This document shows, piece by piece, positions 1 to 7,152 of a stretch of 14,239 nt of DNA. Source of the DNA: an uncultured Mollicutes bacterium (GTDB lineage Bacteria > Bacillota_I > Bacilli_A > Acholeplasmatales > Anaeroplasmataceae); contig CAMWJY010000005.1 of the NCBI GenBank assembly GCA_947174685.1, forward strand, positions 1 through 14,239, written 5' to 3'. Under the pieces are notes generated by a model, which was not told the origin of the DNA, ran no database searches, and was given only the letters and a program-made list of their open reading frames with translations. A program made the translations under genes and the position numbers. Position 1 is the first letter of the stretch, and each line of letters opens with the position of its first letter.

Positions 1-80
1 TTCAGTTAAACCAAATGGCTAAATCTCAGCTTACAGTTCTAAAGAATCATCAACCAAAAATTCTTATTGATAAGAAATAA
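1..80 (+). CDS. C-terminal end of an unidentified upstream protein (partial)
   Basis: An open frame enters from the left edge (first full codon at 3) and ends with TAA at 78-80, giving the last 25 residues of a protein that ends NHQPKILIDKK. The other two forward frames are closed within 25 bases. A hairpin terminator follows 46 bases downstream, which fits the end of a real rightward gene. The tail is basic and polar and carries no motif I recognise, so no function is assigned. It could also be a chance frame, since 25 codons is short. Confidence 0.5.
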   Translation, partial: QLNQMAKSQLTVLKNHQPKILIDKK

Positions 81-126
81 AGAAATTGTGAAAAACAAAA
101 TTTTTTCCATTTGATATTTATAATGC

Positions 127-150
127 ACACCCTTTTATACAGGGTGTTTT
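127..150 (+). terminator. Rho-independent terminator upstream of metG
   Basis: A 6-bp stem pairs ACACCC (127-132) with GGGTGT (142-147) around a 9-base loop, and a T-rich tail follows (147-155, interrupted by GTA). It lies between the end of the partial upstream gene and metG, so it probably ends that transcript. The short stem makes it moderate in strength. Confidence 0.6.
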
Positions 151-190
151 GTATTTGAAAAAAGTTAGTGAAAATCAAAATGGTTTGTAG

Positions 191-196
191 TATAAT
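191..196 (+). promoter_or_regulatory. Likely -10 element of the metG promoter
   Basis: A perfect TATAAT sits at 191-196. The best -35 at 17-base spacing is GTGAAA (168-173), only 4 of 6 to consensus, so the promoter is inferred mainly from the -10 box. Transcription would start near 203, leaving a leader of about 16 bases. That leaves no room for a T-box leader or riboswitch, although aminoacyl-tRNA synthetase genes in Bacillota often have one. Confidence 0.45.
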
Positions 197-206
197 TAGA
201 TATACT

Positions 207-214
207 AGGGGTGA
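207..214 (+). promoter_or_regulatory. Ribosome binding site that fixes the metG start
   Basis: AGGGGTGA lies 4 bases before the ATG at 219. It supports that start over the in-frame GTG at 168, which has no Shine-Dalgarno sequence and would place the -10 box inside the gene. Confidence 0.75.
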
Positions 215-218
215 TTTT

Positions 219-2135
219 ATGAATAAGAAATTCTATTTAACCACTGCAATTGCATATACCTCATCTAAGCCACATATTGGGAATGTTTATGAGGCAATAT
301 TAGCAGACTCTATTGTTAGATATAAAAAGAAATGTGGATTTGATACCTATTTTCAAACAGGCACTGATGAACATGGTCAAAAAATTCAGCTAAAGGCTGA
401 GGCGAATCATATTACACCACAACAGCATGTAGATAATATCTCAAATGAAATTAAAAGAACCTACAAGCTTGTTGATGTTCATTATGATCATTTTGTTAGA
501 ACCACAGATGACTACCATGTAAAAGAAGTTGCTAAGGTGTTTGAAAAGCTTTATAAAAAAGGTGACATATATAAAGGTTCCTATGAAGGAAACTATTGTG
601 TTGATTGTGAATCCTTCTTTACGACAAAAGATTTAAAGGATGGTTGTTGTCCTGATTGTGGAGCTAAGGTACAAATTATGAAGGAAGAGGCATATTTCTT
701 TAAGCTTGCCCCTTATCAAAATAGATTAATAGAATATATTAATTCACATCCTGAATTTATTCAGCCTGAATCAAGAAAAAATGAGATGTTAAATAATTTC
801 TTAAGTAATCCTCTCCCTGATTTATGTGTATCTCGTACCTCTTATACTTGGGGAGTCCCTGTACATTTTGATTCAAAGCATGTTATCTATGTTTGGATTG
901 ATGCCTTATTAAACTATGTTACAGGTATAGGCTATCATGTAGATGAGACTTGTGGAGATTTGTATAATACCTACTGGCCCGCTGATATTCATCTCATTGG
1001 TAAGGATATCTTAAGATTCCATACCATCTATTGGCCAATCATGTTAATGGCATTAGATATGCCACTACCTAAACAAATCTTTGGACATCCTTGGGTTTTA
1101 ATGAATCATAATAAGATGTCTAAATCTAAAGGAAATGTGATTTATACAGATGATTTAGTAGAGCTATTTGGTGTTGATGCAGTTAGATATTATGTACTTC
1201 ATGAAATTCCTTTTGCCTCTGATGGTAATCTTACCTATGAGCTTGTTTGTGAAAAGAACAACTCAGATTTAGCGAACACCTATGGTAATTTAGTCAACCG
1301 TACAATGGCGATGTGCAAGAAATATTTTGATGGTAAAATTGGTATTGGAGAGGCTTCAGAGTTTGATGTCGATTTAGAGGCATTATTAGGGAAAACCGTT
1401 GAAGAGTATCATAATTTAATGAATAAGTATAGAATTGCAGATGCAATCGAGTCTGTAATAAATTTACTTCGCGCATCCAATAAGTATATTGATGATACTG
1501 CACCATGGGTACTTGCTAAGAATGAGGCAAAGCATAAGGTTTTAGAAGGTGTTTTATATCATTTATTAGAAGTGATTCGTGTGGCTACAATTTTATTAGA
1601 ACCAATTATGCCTTCAGCATCTAAAAATGTTTATTCTCAAATAAATACAAAACTAACCTCTTTTGAGGATTTAGAATATGGAAGGCAAAAGAGTTATATT
1701 ATTGGAGAAGCAAGTGTATTATTTAAACGTTTAGATGTAAATAAGGATGTCTTAGATAAGGTTCTTGCCAAAGAAAATAAACAAGAAGAGCCTAAGAAGG
1801 AGCTTCCTAAAAAAGAAGAAATTACTATTGAAGATTTTGACAAACTAGATTTAGGCGTAGGTCAGATTGTAGAAGCTAAGAAGCATCCAAAGGCTGATAA
1901 GCTTTTAGTATTTAAGGTGGATTTAGGTAATGAGGTTCGTCAAATAGTATCTGGAATAGCAAAATATTATAAGCCAGAGGATCTAATTGGTAAGAAGGTT
2001 GTTGTTGTTAAGAACCTAAAGCCAATTGTCCTTCGTGGAGAAGAATCTTATGGAATGCTACTCTGTGCATCAGATGAAAATAATTTAGAATTATTAAATG
2101 TAGAACATTTACTTCCAGGAGCTAAAGTTAGTTAA
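219..2135 (+). CDS. metG: Methionyl-tRNA synthetase
   Basis: Charges tRNA-Met with methionine in the cytoplasm, for initiation and elongation. From the ATG at 219 the protein is 638 residues. The class I signatures are present: HIGH-type PHIGN at 18-22 and KMSKS at 299-303. A zinc knuckle is formed by Cys127/Cys130 and Cys144/Cys147 (C143 is also Cys). The catalytic and anticodon-binding regions run to about 500. A charged Lys/Glu linker at about 517-536 then leads into a C-terminal OB-fold tRNA-binding domain (Trbp111/EMAP-like, about 537-638), with VGQIVEAKKHPKADKL and the terminal SYGMLLCASD motif. This is the usual long Bacillota form. The in-frame GTG at 168 would add 17 residues ahead of the conserved N-terminus and is rejected. 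The stop is one base before the next gene, so the two are likely cotranscribed. Confidence 0.97.
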   Translation: MNKKFYLTTAIAYTSSKPHIGNVYEAILADSIVRYKKKCGFDTYFQTGTDEHGQKIQLKAEANHITPQQHVDNISNEIKRTYKLVDVHYDHFVRTTDDYHVKEVAKVFEKLYKKGDIYKGSYEGNYCVDCESFFTTKDLKDGCCPDCGAKVQIMKEEAYFFKLAPYQNRLIEYINSHPEFIQPESRKNEMLNNFLSNPLPDLCVSRTSYTWGVPVHFDSKHVIYVWIDALLNYVTGIGYHVDETCGDLYNTYWPADIHLIGKDILRFHTIYWPIMLMALDMPLPKQIFGHPWVLMNHNKMSKSKGNVIYTDDLVELFGVDAVRYYVLHEIPFASDGNLTYELVCEKNNSDLANTYGNLVNRTMAMCKKYFDGKIGIGEASEFDVDLEALLGKTVEEYHNLMNKYRIADAIESVINLLRASNKYIDDTAPWVLAKNEAKHKVLEGVLYHLLEVIRVATILLEPIMPSASKNVYSQINTKLTSFEDLEYGRQKSYIIGEASVLFKRLDVNKDVLDKVLAKENKQEEPKKELPKKEEITIEDFDKLDLGVGQIVEAKKHPKADKLLVFKVDLGNEVRQIVSGIAKYYKPEDLIGKKVVVVKNLKPIVLRGEESYGMLLCASDENNLELLNVEHLLPGAKVS

Positions 2136-2136
2136 A

Positions 2137-3018
2137 ATGAAAAAAGAACGGCTGTACGAGGATATATTTCGTGTTGGTATTGTTATATTTACATCCACAC
2201 TATATTCTCTTTCTATATTATGGTTTTTGGAACCAGCTAATTTAATAGCTATAGGTGGAACGGCAATAGCTCAGATTTTAAATCGTGCTTTTTCCCATGC
2301 AAATATTAATATTCCGATTGGTGTATTTACTTTGTTATTAAATATTCCTATATGTATCTATGGGATGAAACGTGTTTCTATTCGATTTGTCATGTATTCT
2401 ATTTTATCCATTTTGATACAATCTTTTTTGATGATGGGCTGGGATTGGATTAAGGTCGATTTTGGTATCAATCCTAATGATAAATTCTTTTTAGGCGTTA
2501 TTGGTGGATTACTTGGTGGTAGTGCTATAGGTATTGCTTTACGATATGGAACTTCTACAGGGGGTATGGATATTATTGGGCAAGCACTAGCTTTAAGAAA
2601 GAATGTTTCTATTGGTATATTTTCTGCCATAGTTAATATTTTATTAGCAATTATTGCAGGTGGAATTATTGAAAAATCTTGGGATATTACCTTCTACACC
2701 TTTATTTTCATTATCATTTGTAATTTGGTTGTTGATAAGATTCACACGGCTTATAATTATTTAAGAGTAGATGTAATATCAGAGAATTCTGAAGAAGTGG
2801 CTCAAGCCTTATTAGAGGGAATTCAAAGAGGCTGTACGATTTCTACAGTAAAGGGAGCTTATACCCATAAGGAAAAATACGATATATTTATGATTATTTC
2901 TTCCTATGAGCTACAAAAGGCTACTGAGATTATTCGAAATACAGATCCCAATGCTTTTATGACAGTAACACCAATTAAAAGAATTTTTGGCAAATTTTTC
3001 CGTCATACAATTACTTAA
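2137..3018 (+). CDS. YitT-family membrane protein (DUF161 plus C-terminal DUF2179)
   Basis: A 293-residue integral membrane protein of the YitT family, whose transported substrate or role is not established. About six hydrophobic segments are visible, near residues 12-31, 58-77, 82-100, 118-136, 157-177 and 183-203. The family hallmark GTSTGGMDIIG is at 138-148. A soluble C-terminal domain (about 207-290) matches the DUF2179 pattern, with GAYTHKEKYDIFMIIS and DPNAFMTV, and probably faces the cytoplasm. The start codon is one base after the metG stop. AGGAG (2117-2121) lies 15 bases upstream, longer than ideal, so translational coupling to metG is likely. The strong terminator just downstream closes the two-gene unit. 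The functional link to metG is unknown. Confidence 0.92.
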   Translation: MKKERLYEDIFRVGIVIFTSTLYSLSILWFLEPANLIAIGGTAIAQILNRAFSHANINIPIGVFTLLLNIPICIYGMKRVSIRFVMYSILSILIQSFLMMGWDWIKVDFGINPNDKFFLGVIGGLLGGSAIGIALRYGTSTGGMDIIGQALALRKNVSIGIFSAIVNILLAIIAGGIIEKSWDITFYTFIFIIICNLVVDKIHTAYNYLRVDVISENSEEVAQALLEGIQRGCTISTVKGAYTHKEKYDIFMIISSYELQKATEIIRNTDPNAFMTVTPIKRIFGKFFRHTIT

Positions 3019-3028
3019 TACAAGATTT

Positions 3029-3058
3029 GAGACTAAATATAGTCTCTTTTCTTTTTCT
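3029..3058 (+). terminator. Rho-independent terminator of the metG-yitT unit
   Basis: A perfect 7-bp stem, GAGACTA (3029-3035) with TAGTCTC (3040-3046), has a 4-base loop and is followed by TTTTCTTTTTCT. It starts 10 bases after the YitT-family stop codon. Confidence 0.9.
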
Positions 3059-3072
3059 ATTTAGAAATTTAT

Positions 3073-3101
3073 TTGACTATTTGTCGTTTTAAGTATATAC
3101 T
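3073..3101 (+). promoter_or_regulatory. Sigma-A-type promoter of the GGDEF-EAL gene
   Basis: TTGACT (3073-3078) and TATACT (3096-3101) are each one base from consensus and separated by exactly 17 bases. The predicted start is near 3108, giving a 36-base leader that contains GAGAGGT (3132-3138) as the ribosome site. The promoter lies directly after the preceding terminator, so this gene is an independent unit. Confidence 0.75.
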
Positions 3102-3143
3102 TAGATTGTAAAATTCTATCAAAGTGTAATTGAGAGGTAGAGT

Positions 3144-4481
3144 ATGTTTTCTAAACTAAAAAAATATTTTAAAGATAAAAATACTTCAATATATGAAAAA
3201 ACAATTCCAAAGTCTCAAATCATTAAACAAATTACAAAGCATATTAAAAGAGTGGGTAATTTTGGTACTGCAACATTAATCTTAGTGGACATTGATGATT
3301 TTAGAAATTTAGTAGAGACTTATGGAGAAAATATTTGTAATCAAGTTTTTGGTGAGGTTGTATCAAGAATCGTTGATTTATTGCCAGAGAATGCTTCCTT
3401 GTCTCAGGTTCGTTTAGACGGTGTTTTAATTTTTATACCTGATGAGAGTACTCAAAGTAGGGTAGAAAAGCTATGCAAAAAGATGCTAGAATGTATACGT
3501 GCACCGTTTTTAAATGAAGAACTAGAGAATATAAGCATTACTGCATCAATAGGTGTATGTACATATCCTCATTCAGGAAGTATTGTAAAGACATTATTAG
3601 ATAATCTTGATTTAGCAACCTTTGTTTCTAAACGAAATGGAGGAAATAAGGTTACAAGCTATTATGCGACACTTTCAGATGATGAACGAGATAATATGAT
3701 GTATTATGAGGAAATAAGAACAGCAATTCAAAAGAAGGAGTTCATTTTATATTATCAGCCTATCATCAATTTTGAAACAAAGACAATTTATGGAGCTGAA
3801 GCCCTAATGCGTTGGAATCACCCAACAAAAGGAGTATTACCTCCACAGGATTTTATTCAGCTTATGGAACAAACTGGAGATATTCATTGGGTTGGACAGT
3901 GGGGTATTGAAAGAATGATCAGATTCCAACAGGCAATGCATACTAAGTTTCCTGAGCTGCCACTTGTATTTTCGTTAAACCTTTGTTTAAAGCAATTATT
4001 GAATGCCAATATGGCTAAGGATTTAATTGAAATTGCTCAGAGACTAAATGTAAAAGCTAGCAGAATTATGCTTGAAATTACAGACTTTATGGTTTACGAG
4101 AAAATGAAGGTCGTCGAAGCAAATATCACAAGATTAAAGGCGTATGGTTTTAAGATTGCAGTAGACGGATTTCCTCTTACACCACAATCTGTTCTGGCTA
4201 TCCAGAAATGCCCTGTTGATGTTGTTAAATTAGGAAGAGTATTTTTAAAGGATATTACGAATAATTTCTCTCAAGAAAAGTTATTAGTCAATTTAATTGA
4301 CTATTGCCACAAAAACAAAAAAATTGTTGTTTGTGAAGGTATAGAAACTAAAGAGCTTTTAAACTATGTTTTAGAACAACGTGTAAATTATGGCTCTGGA
4401 TTCTTTTTTGCAAGAGCATTAGACATTCCGTCTTTCATCAAATTTATTGAAGAGGAACGTTGGAAAACGAAATTAGATTAA
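3144..4481 (+). CDS. GGDEF-EAL protein with both domains degenerate (probable c-di-GMP effector)
   Basis: A 445-residue soluble protein with no membrane segment or signal peptide. Residues about 40-175 form a GGDEF-fold domain: the DID metal-site region (49-51) and the TYG of the following helix remain. The signature loop after Arg90-Leu91 reads DGVLI instead of GGDEF, and no RxxD inhibitory site is seen, so cyclase activity is unlikely. Residues about 187-440 form an EAL domain. Using RocR numbering from memory, E175, N233, E265, D295, K316 and E352 correspond to E219, N279, E311, D341, K362 and E398. The second Asp of DDFG is Gly342, the catalytic-site Gln (Q372) is Ser418, and the loop-6 Glu (E268) is Asp314. 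Phosphodiesterase activity is therefore doubtful, while c-di-GMP binding or a scaffolding role remains possible. The gene is flanked by its own promoter and has no clear strong terminator downstream. Confidence 0.9.
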   Translation: MFSKLKKYFKDKNTSIYEKTIPKSQIIKQITKHIKRVGNFGTATLILVDIDDFRNLVETYGENICNQVFGEVVSRIVDLLPENASLSQVRLDGVLIFIPDESTQSRVEKLCKKMLECIRAPFLNEELENISITASIGVCTYPHSGSIVKTLLDNLDLATFVSKRNGGNKVTSYYATLSDDERDNMMYYEEIRTAIQKKEFILYYQPIINFETKTIYGAEALMRWNHPTKGVLPPQDFIQLMEQTGDIHWVGQWGIERMIRFQQAMHTKFPELPLVFSLNLCLKQLLNANMAKDLIEIAQRLNVKASRIMLEITDFMVYEKMKVVEANITRLKAYGFKIAVDGFPLTPQSVLAIQKCPVDVVKLGRVFLKDITNNFSQEKLLVNLIDYCHKNKKIVVCEGIETKELLNYVLEQRVNYGSGFFFARALDIPSFIKFIEEERWKTKLD

Positions 4482-4487
4482 GGATTG

Positions 4488-4508
4488 AGCTGAATGAAAA
4501 TATCAGCT
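4488..4508 (+). other. Weak hairpin after the GGDEF-EAL gene
   Basis: AGCTGA (4488-4493) and TCAGCT (4503-4508) can form a 6-bp stem with a 9-base loop, just after the stop at 4479-4481. No T-run follows, so it is at best a weak or Rho-assisted end or a 3' mRNA stabiliser. Confidence 0.3.
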
Positions 4509-4524
4509 ATAATGCACAAATTTA

Positions 4525-4553
4525 TTGAATTATATAGCAGTTTGTTGTATAAT
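4525..4553 (+). promoter_or_regulatory. Sigma-A-type promoter of yebC
   Basis: TTGAAT (4525-4530) and a perfect TATAAT (4548-4553) are spaced by exactly 17 bases. Transcription would start near 4560, about 28 bases before the chosen ATG. This is one of the two best promoter matches in the window and suggests constitutive expression. Confidence 0.78.
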
Positions 4554-4587
4554 TTAGAAGTAAAAAAACTGAAAGGTTGTGTTGAAT

Positions 4588-5319
4588 ATGGGAAGAGCGC
4601 ATGAGGTTCGTGCAGCATCTATGGCAAAAACTGCAGCAATGAAGTCTGCAAAATATGCAAAATGGGGAAAGGAAATTTTTATTGCAGCTAAGTCTGGTGT
4701 TCCTGATCCTGAAATGAATCAAAGCTTAAAGAGAGTTATTGAACGTGCTAAGAAGGATCAATGTCCTGCTGATGTTATTAAGCGTGCTATCGCTAAGGCA
4801 GCTGGTGTTGCTTCTGGTGCTTCTAAGGAAAAAACATATGAAGGCTATGGTCCAGGCAATGTAGCTATGATTGTTGAATGTACTACAGATAATGATAATC
4901 GTACATTTACAGATGTTCGTACTGCATTTAATAAGACTGGTGGTCAATTAGGTACTTCAGTTGGCTATATGTTTAGTCGTAAGGCTAGATTTGTATTTGC
5001 AGGAATGTCAGAGGATGAGGCAATGGAAGCTTTAATGATGGCAGATGCAGACTGTGAGGAAATTAAAACAGATGAGGATGGCAATACATTAATTCTTGCA
5101 GATCCTAAGGATTTTGAATCAATTAAGGCTGCATTAGAAGGTGCTAATCCAGAATTAGAATTCGATGAGGCTGCAGTATCCTTAGTACCATCTAATTATG
5201 TTGATCTTGATGAAGATCATGAGGCTAAGTTCAGAAGATTATTAGATTTGCTTTCTGAATTAGATGATGTTCAAGATGTTTATCATAATGCAAATATCTC
5301 TTTAGATGACGAAGAATAA
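4588..5319 (+). CDS. YebC/TACO1-family translation factor, YeeN-like branch
   Basis: A 243-residue cytoplasmic protein of the YebC/PmpR/TACO1 family. Members have been described as transcription regulators, and more recently as ribosome-associated factors that relieve stalling on proline-rich stretches. The family core is clear: KYAKWGKEIFIAAKSG near 22-37, PDPEMNQSLKRVIERAK at about 39-55, GYGPGNVAMIVE at about 82-93, and NDNRTFTDVRTAFNKTGG at about 97-114. The N-terminus MGRAHEVRAAS resembles the YeeN/YeeI branch, which starts MGRK, not the MAGHSKW branch of classical YebC. The ATG at 4588 is chosen because AAAGG (4572-4576) is 11 bases upstream and MGR is the family start. A GTG at 4579 is too close to that site. 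Promoter and terminator flank it as a single-gene unit. Confidence 0.93.
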   Translation: MGRAHEVRAASMAKTAAMKSAKYAKWGKEIFIAAKSGVPDPEMNQSLKRVIERAKKDQCPADVIKRAIAKAAGVASGASKEKTYEGYGPGNVAMIVECTTDNDNRTFTDVRTAFNKTGGQLGTSVGYMFSRKARFVFAGMSEDEAMEALMMADADCEEIKTDEDGNTLILADPKDFESIKAALEGANPELEFDEAAVSLVPSNYVDLDEDHEAKFRRLLDLLSELDDVQDVYHNANISLDDEE

Positions 5320-5322
5320 TTT

Positions 5323-5370
5323 AAAAGCAATGACAATTAGGCGTTTTGTCTAAGAGATCATTGCTTTTTT
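5323..5370 (+). terminator. Long Rho-independent terminator after yebC
   Basis: The outer stem pairs AAAGCAATGA (5324-5333) with TCATTGCTTT (5358-5367). An inner stem TTAGGC/GTCTAA (5337-5342 with 5348-5353, one G-U pair) caps it with a 5-base loop. A run of six T occupies 5365-5370. The 5' A-run makes the element potentially bidirectional. It begins 4 bases after the yebC stop. Confidence 0.92.
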
Positions 5371-5508
5371 GTTCGTAATCAAGAAGACTACTTATATTCA
5401 CGAAAAAGATTTTACTCTAACCCTGATTTTCTATTTGAATTAAATGGCATTTTGATAAAAAAATCAATATAAAGCCTAAATCTCTTATAAAATAATTACT
5501 TCTATTCA
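5371..5508. other. Intergenic stretch without a visible gene
   Basis: AT-rich spacer between the yebC terminator and the fba promoter. I see no convincing ORF with a ribosome site, no RNA-like long hairpin and no clean promoter pair. The TTGATA at 5452 and TATAAA at 5468 are only 10 bases apart and cannot form a promoter. It may hold upstream control sites for fba that I cannot name. Confidence 0.5.
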
Positions 5509-5537
5509 TTGTATTTTTTTGGTTATTGTATTATAAT
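5509..5537 (+). promoter_or_regulatory. Probable promoter of the fba unit
   Basis: A perfect TATAAT (5532-5537) has TTGTAT (5509-5514) exactly 17 bases upstream; the -35 box matches at three of six positions. The leader would be about 33 bases and contains a full AGGAGG (5561-5566), 10 bases before the start codon. Confidence 0.6.
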
Positions 5538-5576
5538 ATTAAAAGAAGTATTTACTTATTAGGAGGAAATTAAAAT

Positions 5577-6446
5577 ATGCCATTAGTTAATGTAAAAGAA
5601 ATGATGGAAAAGGCTAGAGATGGCCACTATGCAGTAGGTGCATTCAATATTAATAACCTTGAATGGACAAAGGCAATTCTTCTTACTGCAGAAGAATTAA
5701 AGGCACCAGTAATTTTAGGAGTATCAGAGGGTGCAAATAAGTATATGACAGGATATAAGGTTGTAGCTGATATGGTGAAGGCTATGATTGAAACCTTAAA
5801 TATTACAGTTCCTGTAGCATTACACTTAGACCATGGTACTTATGAAGGTGCACAAAAGGCTTTAGCTGCTGGATATTCATCAGTTATGTTTGATGGTTCA
5901 CATTATGATATTGAAGAAAATGTTGAAAAGACAAAGGAAATCGTTGCTTTAGCTAAGAAGCTAGGTGCTACTGTAGAAGCCGAGGTAGGCTCTATTGGTG
6001 GTGAAGAGGATGGAGTTACTGGTCGTGGAGAAGTAGCAGATCCAGCTCAATGTAAGATGATTGCTGATTTAGGCATTGATATCTTAGCTGCTGGTATTGG
6101 TAATATTCATGGTCAATATCCAGCAAACTGGCAAGGTCTTGATTTTGAAACATTAGCTGAAATTAAGAAGGTTTGTGGAAATATGCCGCTTGTTTTACAT
6201 GGTGGTACTGGTATTCCTGAGGATATGATTAAAAAAGCTATTTCTTTAGGCGTATGCAAAATCAATGTTAATACAGAATGTCAATTATCCTTTGCAGCAG
6301 CAACTCGTGCTTATATCGAGGCTGGTAAGGATAAAGAAAAGAAGGGCTTTGACCCTCGTAAGCTTTTAGCTCCAGGTACAGAGGCAATCAAGCAAACCGT
6401 TAGAGATAAAATGGAAATGTTTGGCTGTATCGGAAAAGCAAATTAA
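5577..6446 (+). CDS. fba: Class II fructose-1,6-bisphosphate aldolase
   Basis: Zinc-dependent aldolase that splits fructose-1,6-bisphosphate into glyceraldehyde-3-phosphate and dihydroxyacetone phosphate in glycolysis, and runs in reverse in gluconeogenesis. The 289 residues form one TIM barrel. Visible signatures are HLDHG at 83-87 (Asp85 catalytic, His86 zinc), EAEVGSIGGEEDG at 134-146, the zinc ligands His178 in GNIHG and His208 in VLHGGTG, and the phosphate-binding INVNTE at 229-234. Length is normal for the family. The start has a strong AGGAGG at 5561-5566. Translation uses many preferred codons, consistent with high expression. Tagatose-bisphosphate aldolase is the main alternative, since the two cannot be separated safely by eye. 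It is the first gene of a rightward run, but a hairpin follows it. Confidence 0.92.
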   Translation: MPLVNVKEMMEKARDGHYAVGAFNINNLEWTKAILLTAEELKAPVILGVSEGANKYMTGYKVVADMVKAMIETLNITVPVALHLDHGTYEGAQKALAAGYSSVMFDGSHYDIEENVEKTKEIVALAKKLGATVEAEVGSIGGEEDGVTGRGEVADPAQCKMIADLGIDILAAGIGNIHGQYPANWQGLDFETLAEIKKVCGNMPLVLHGGTGIPEDMIKKAISLGVCKINVNTECQLSFAAATRAYIEAGKDKEKKGFDPRKLLAPGTEAIKQTVRDKMEMFGCIGKAN

Positions 6447-6456
6447 TAAAATAGTT

Positions 6457-6485
6457 GGGGCGATGAAAATCGCCTCTTCATTTTG
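6457..6485 (+). terminator. GAAA-capped hairpin after fba, probable partial terminator
   Basis: GGGGCGAT (6457-6464) pairs with ATCGCCTC (6469-6476), 8 bp including one G-U pair, closed by a GAAA tetraloop. The tail TTCATTTTG is only weakly T-rich. It may terminate part of the transcript, so that fba is made in excess over downstream genes, or it may protect the 3' end of the fba mRNA. Confidence 0.6.
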
Positions 6486-6498
6486 AAAAGGAGAAAAT

Positions 6499-7134
6499 AT
6501 GAGAATCGCTTTAATTAATGAAAATTCCCAAGCAGGGAAAAATGAACTTATTTATAATACTTTAAATATGGTAGCCACTAAGTATGGGCACATAGTAGAC
6601 AATTACGGAATGTTTAATGCAGAGGATAAGGCATTAACTTATGTACAAAATGGACTACTTGCAGCTATATTAATCAACTCAGGTGCTGCTGATTTTGTAG
6701 TGACAGGCTGTGGAACAGGAAGTGGTGCAATGCTTGCATGTAATTCCTTCCCTAAGGTATTATGTGGTTTAATTGTAGACCCATCTGATGCTTATATGTT
6801 TGGTCAAATTAATGATGGTAATTGTGCAGCCTTCCCTTTTGCTAAAGGCTTTGGCTGGGGAGCAGAATTGAATTTAGAGTACTGCTTTGAAAAACTATTT
6901 AATGGTCCAAGAGGACAAGGTTATCCCAAGGAGAGAGTTGTTCCTGAACAAAGAAACAAGAAGATATTAGATGGAGTTAAGGAAATTACACACACACCTA
7001 TGTTGGAAATATTAAAAAGAATCGATAGAAACTTTTTATTAGAAACAATAGATCGTCCTTCCTTTAAAAAGTATTTCTTTGCAAATGCGAAGGATAAAGA
7101 TATTATTGCATATATAAACACTGTACTTAAATAA
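6499..7134 (+). CDS. RpiB/LacA/LacB-family sugar isomerase, possibly DhuI-type
   Basis: A 211-residue cytoplasmic protein of the RpiB/LacAB fold. The core family motif GCGTGSGAML at 70-79 contains the catalytic-type Cys71, and NDGN at 105-108 matches the family's NDxN element. The Asp-His pair near residue 10 of ribose-5-phosphate isomerase B is replaced by NENSQ, and the His before NDxN is Ile104. A C-terminal extension after about 140 (a DUF3666-like segment, from memory) makes it longer than the roughly 150-residue RpiB. The start MRIALINENSQAGKN recalls the streptococcal isomerase DhuI, which acts on unsaturated uronate products of glycosaminoglycan breakdown. That match is from memory, and no uronyl hydrolase or DhuD gene is nearby. 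AAGGAG (6488-6493) is 5 bases before the ATG. It follows fba and precedes a glycosyltransferase by 18 bases. Family is secure; substrate is not. Confidence 0.85.
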   Translation: MRIALINENSQAGKNELIYNTLNMVATKYGHIVDNYGMFNAEDKALTYVQNGLLAAILINSGAADFVVTGCGTGSGAMLACNSFPKVLCGLIVDPSDAYMFGQINDGNCAAFPFAKGFGWGAELNLEYCFEKLFNGPRGQGYPKERVVPEQRNKKILDGVKEITHTPMLEILKRIDRNFLLETIDRPSFKKYFFANAKDKDIIAYINTVLK

Positions 7135-7152
7135 GAGAAAGAGAATGATTTT

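Noticed and set aside
119..129. TATAATGCACA occurring both here and at 4508-4518
   Set aside because: An 11-base match between two AT-rich sites is expected by chance in a window of this size; neither copy has a -35 box at suitable spacing.
168..218. In-frame GTG start extending metG by 17 residues
   Set aside because: It has no Shine-Dalgarno sequence, the extension precedes the conserved N-terminus, and it overlaps the TATAAT box. AGGGGTGA points to the ATG at 219.
81..218. T-box or SAM riboswitch upstream of metG
   Set aside because: No T-box sequence or long leader structure is visible, and the likely leader is only about 16 bases.
1294..1506. Minus-strand frame within metG
   Set aside because: It is antisense to a conserved synthetase region and has no supporting start signal.
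2358..2630. Minus-strand frame within the YitT-family gene
   Set aside because: Its hydrophobic composition mirrors the membrane gene on the other strand; no ribosome site was seen.
4579..4587. GTG start giving YebC three extra residues
   Set aside because: AAAGG is only 2 bases away, and the family begins at MGR, encoded from 4588.
4522..4947. Two short minus-strand frames over yebC
   Set aside because: They are antisense shadows of a well-conserved gene, with no ribosome site and Cys/Ile-rich junk composition.
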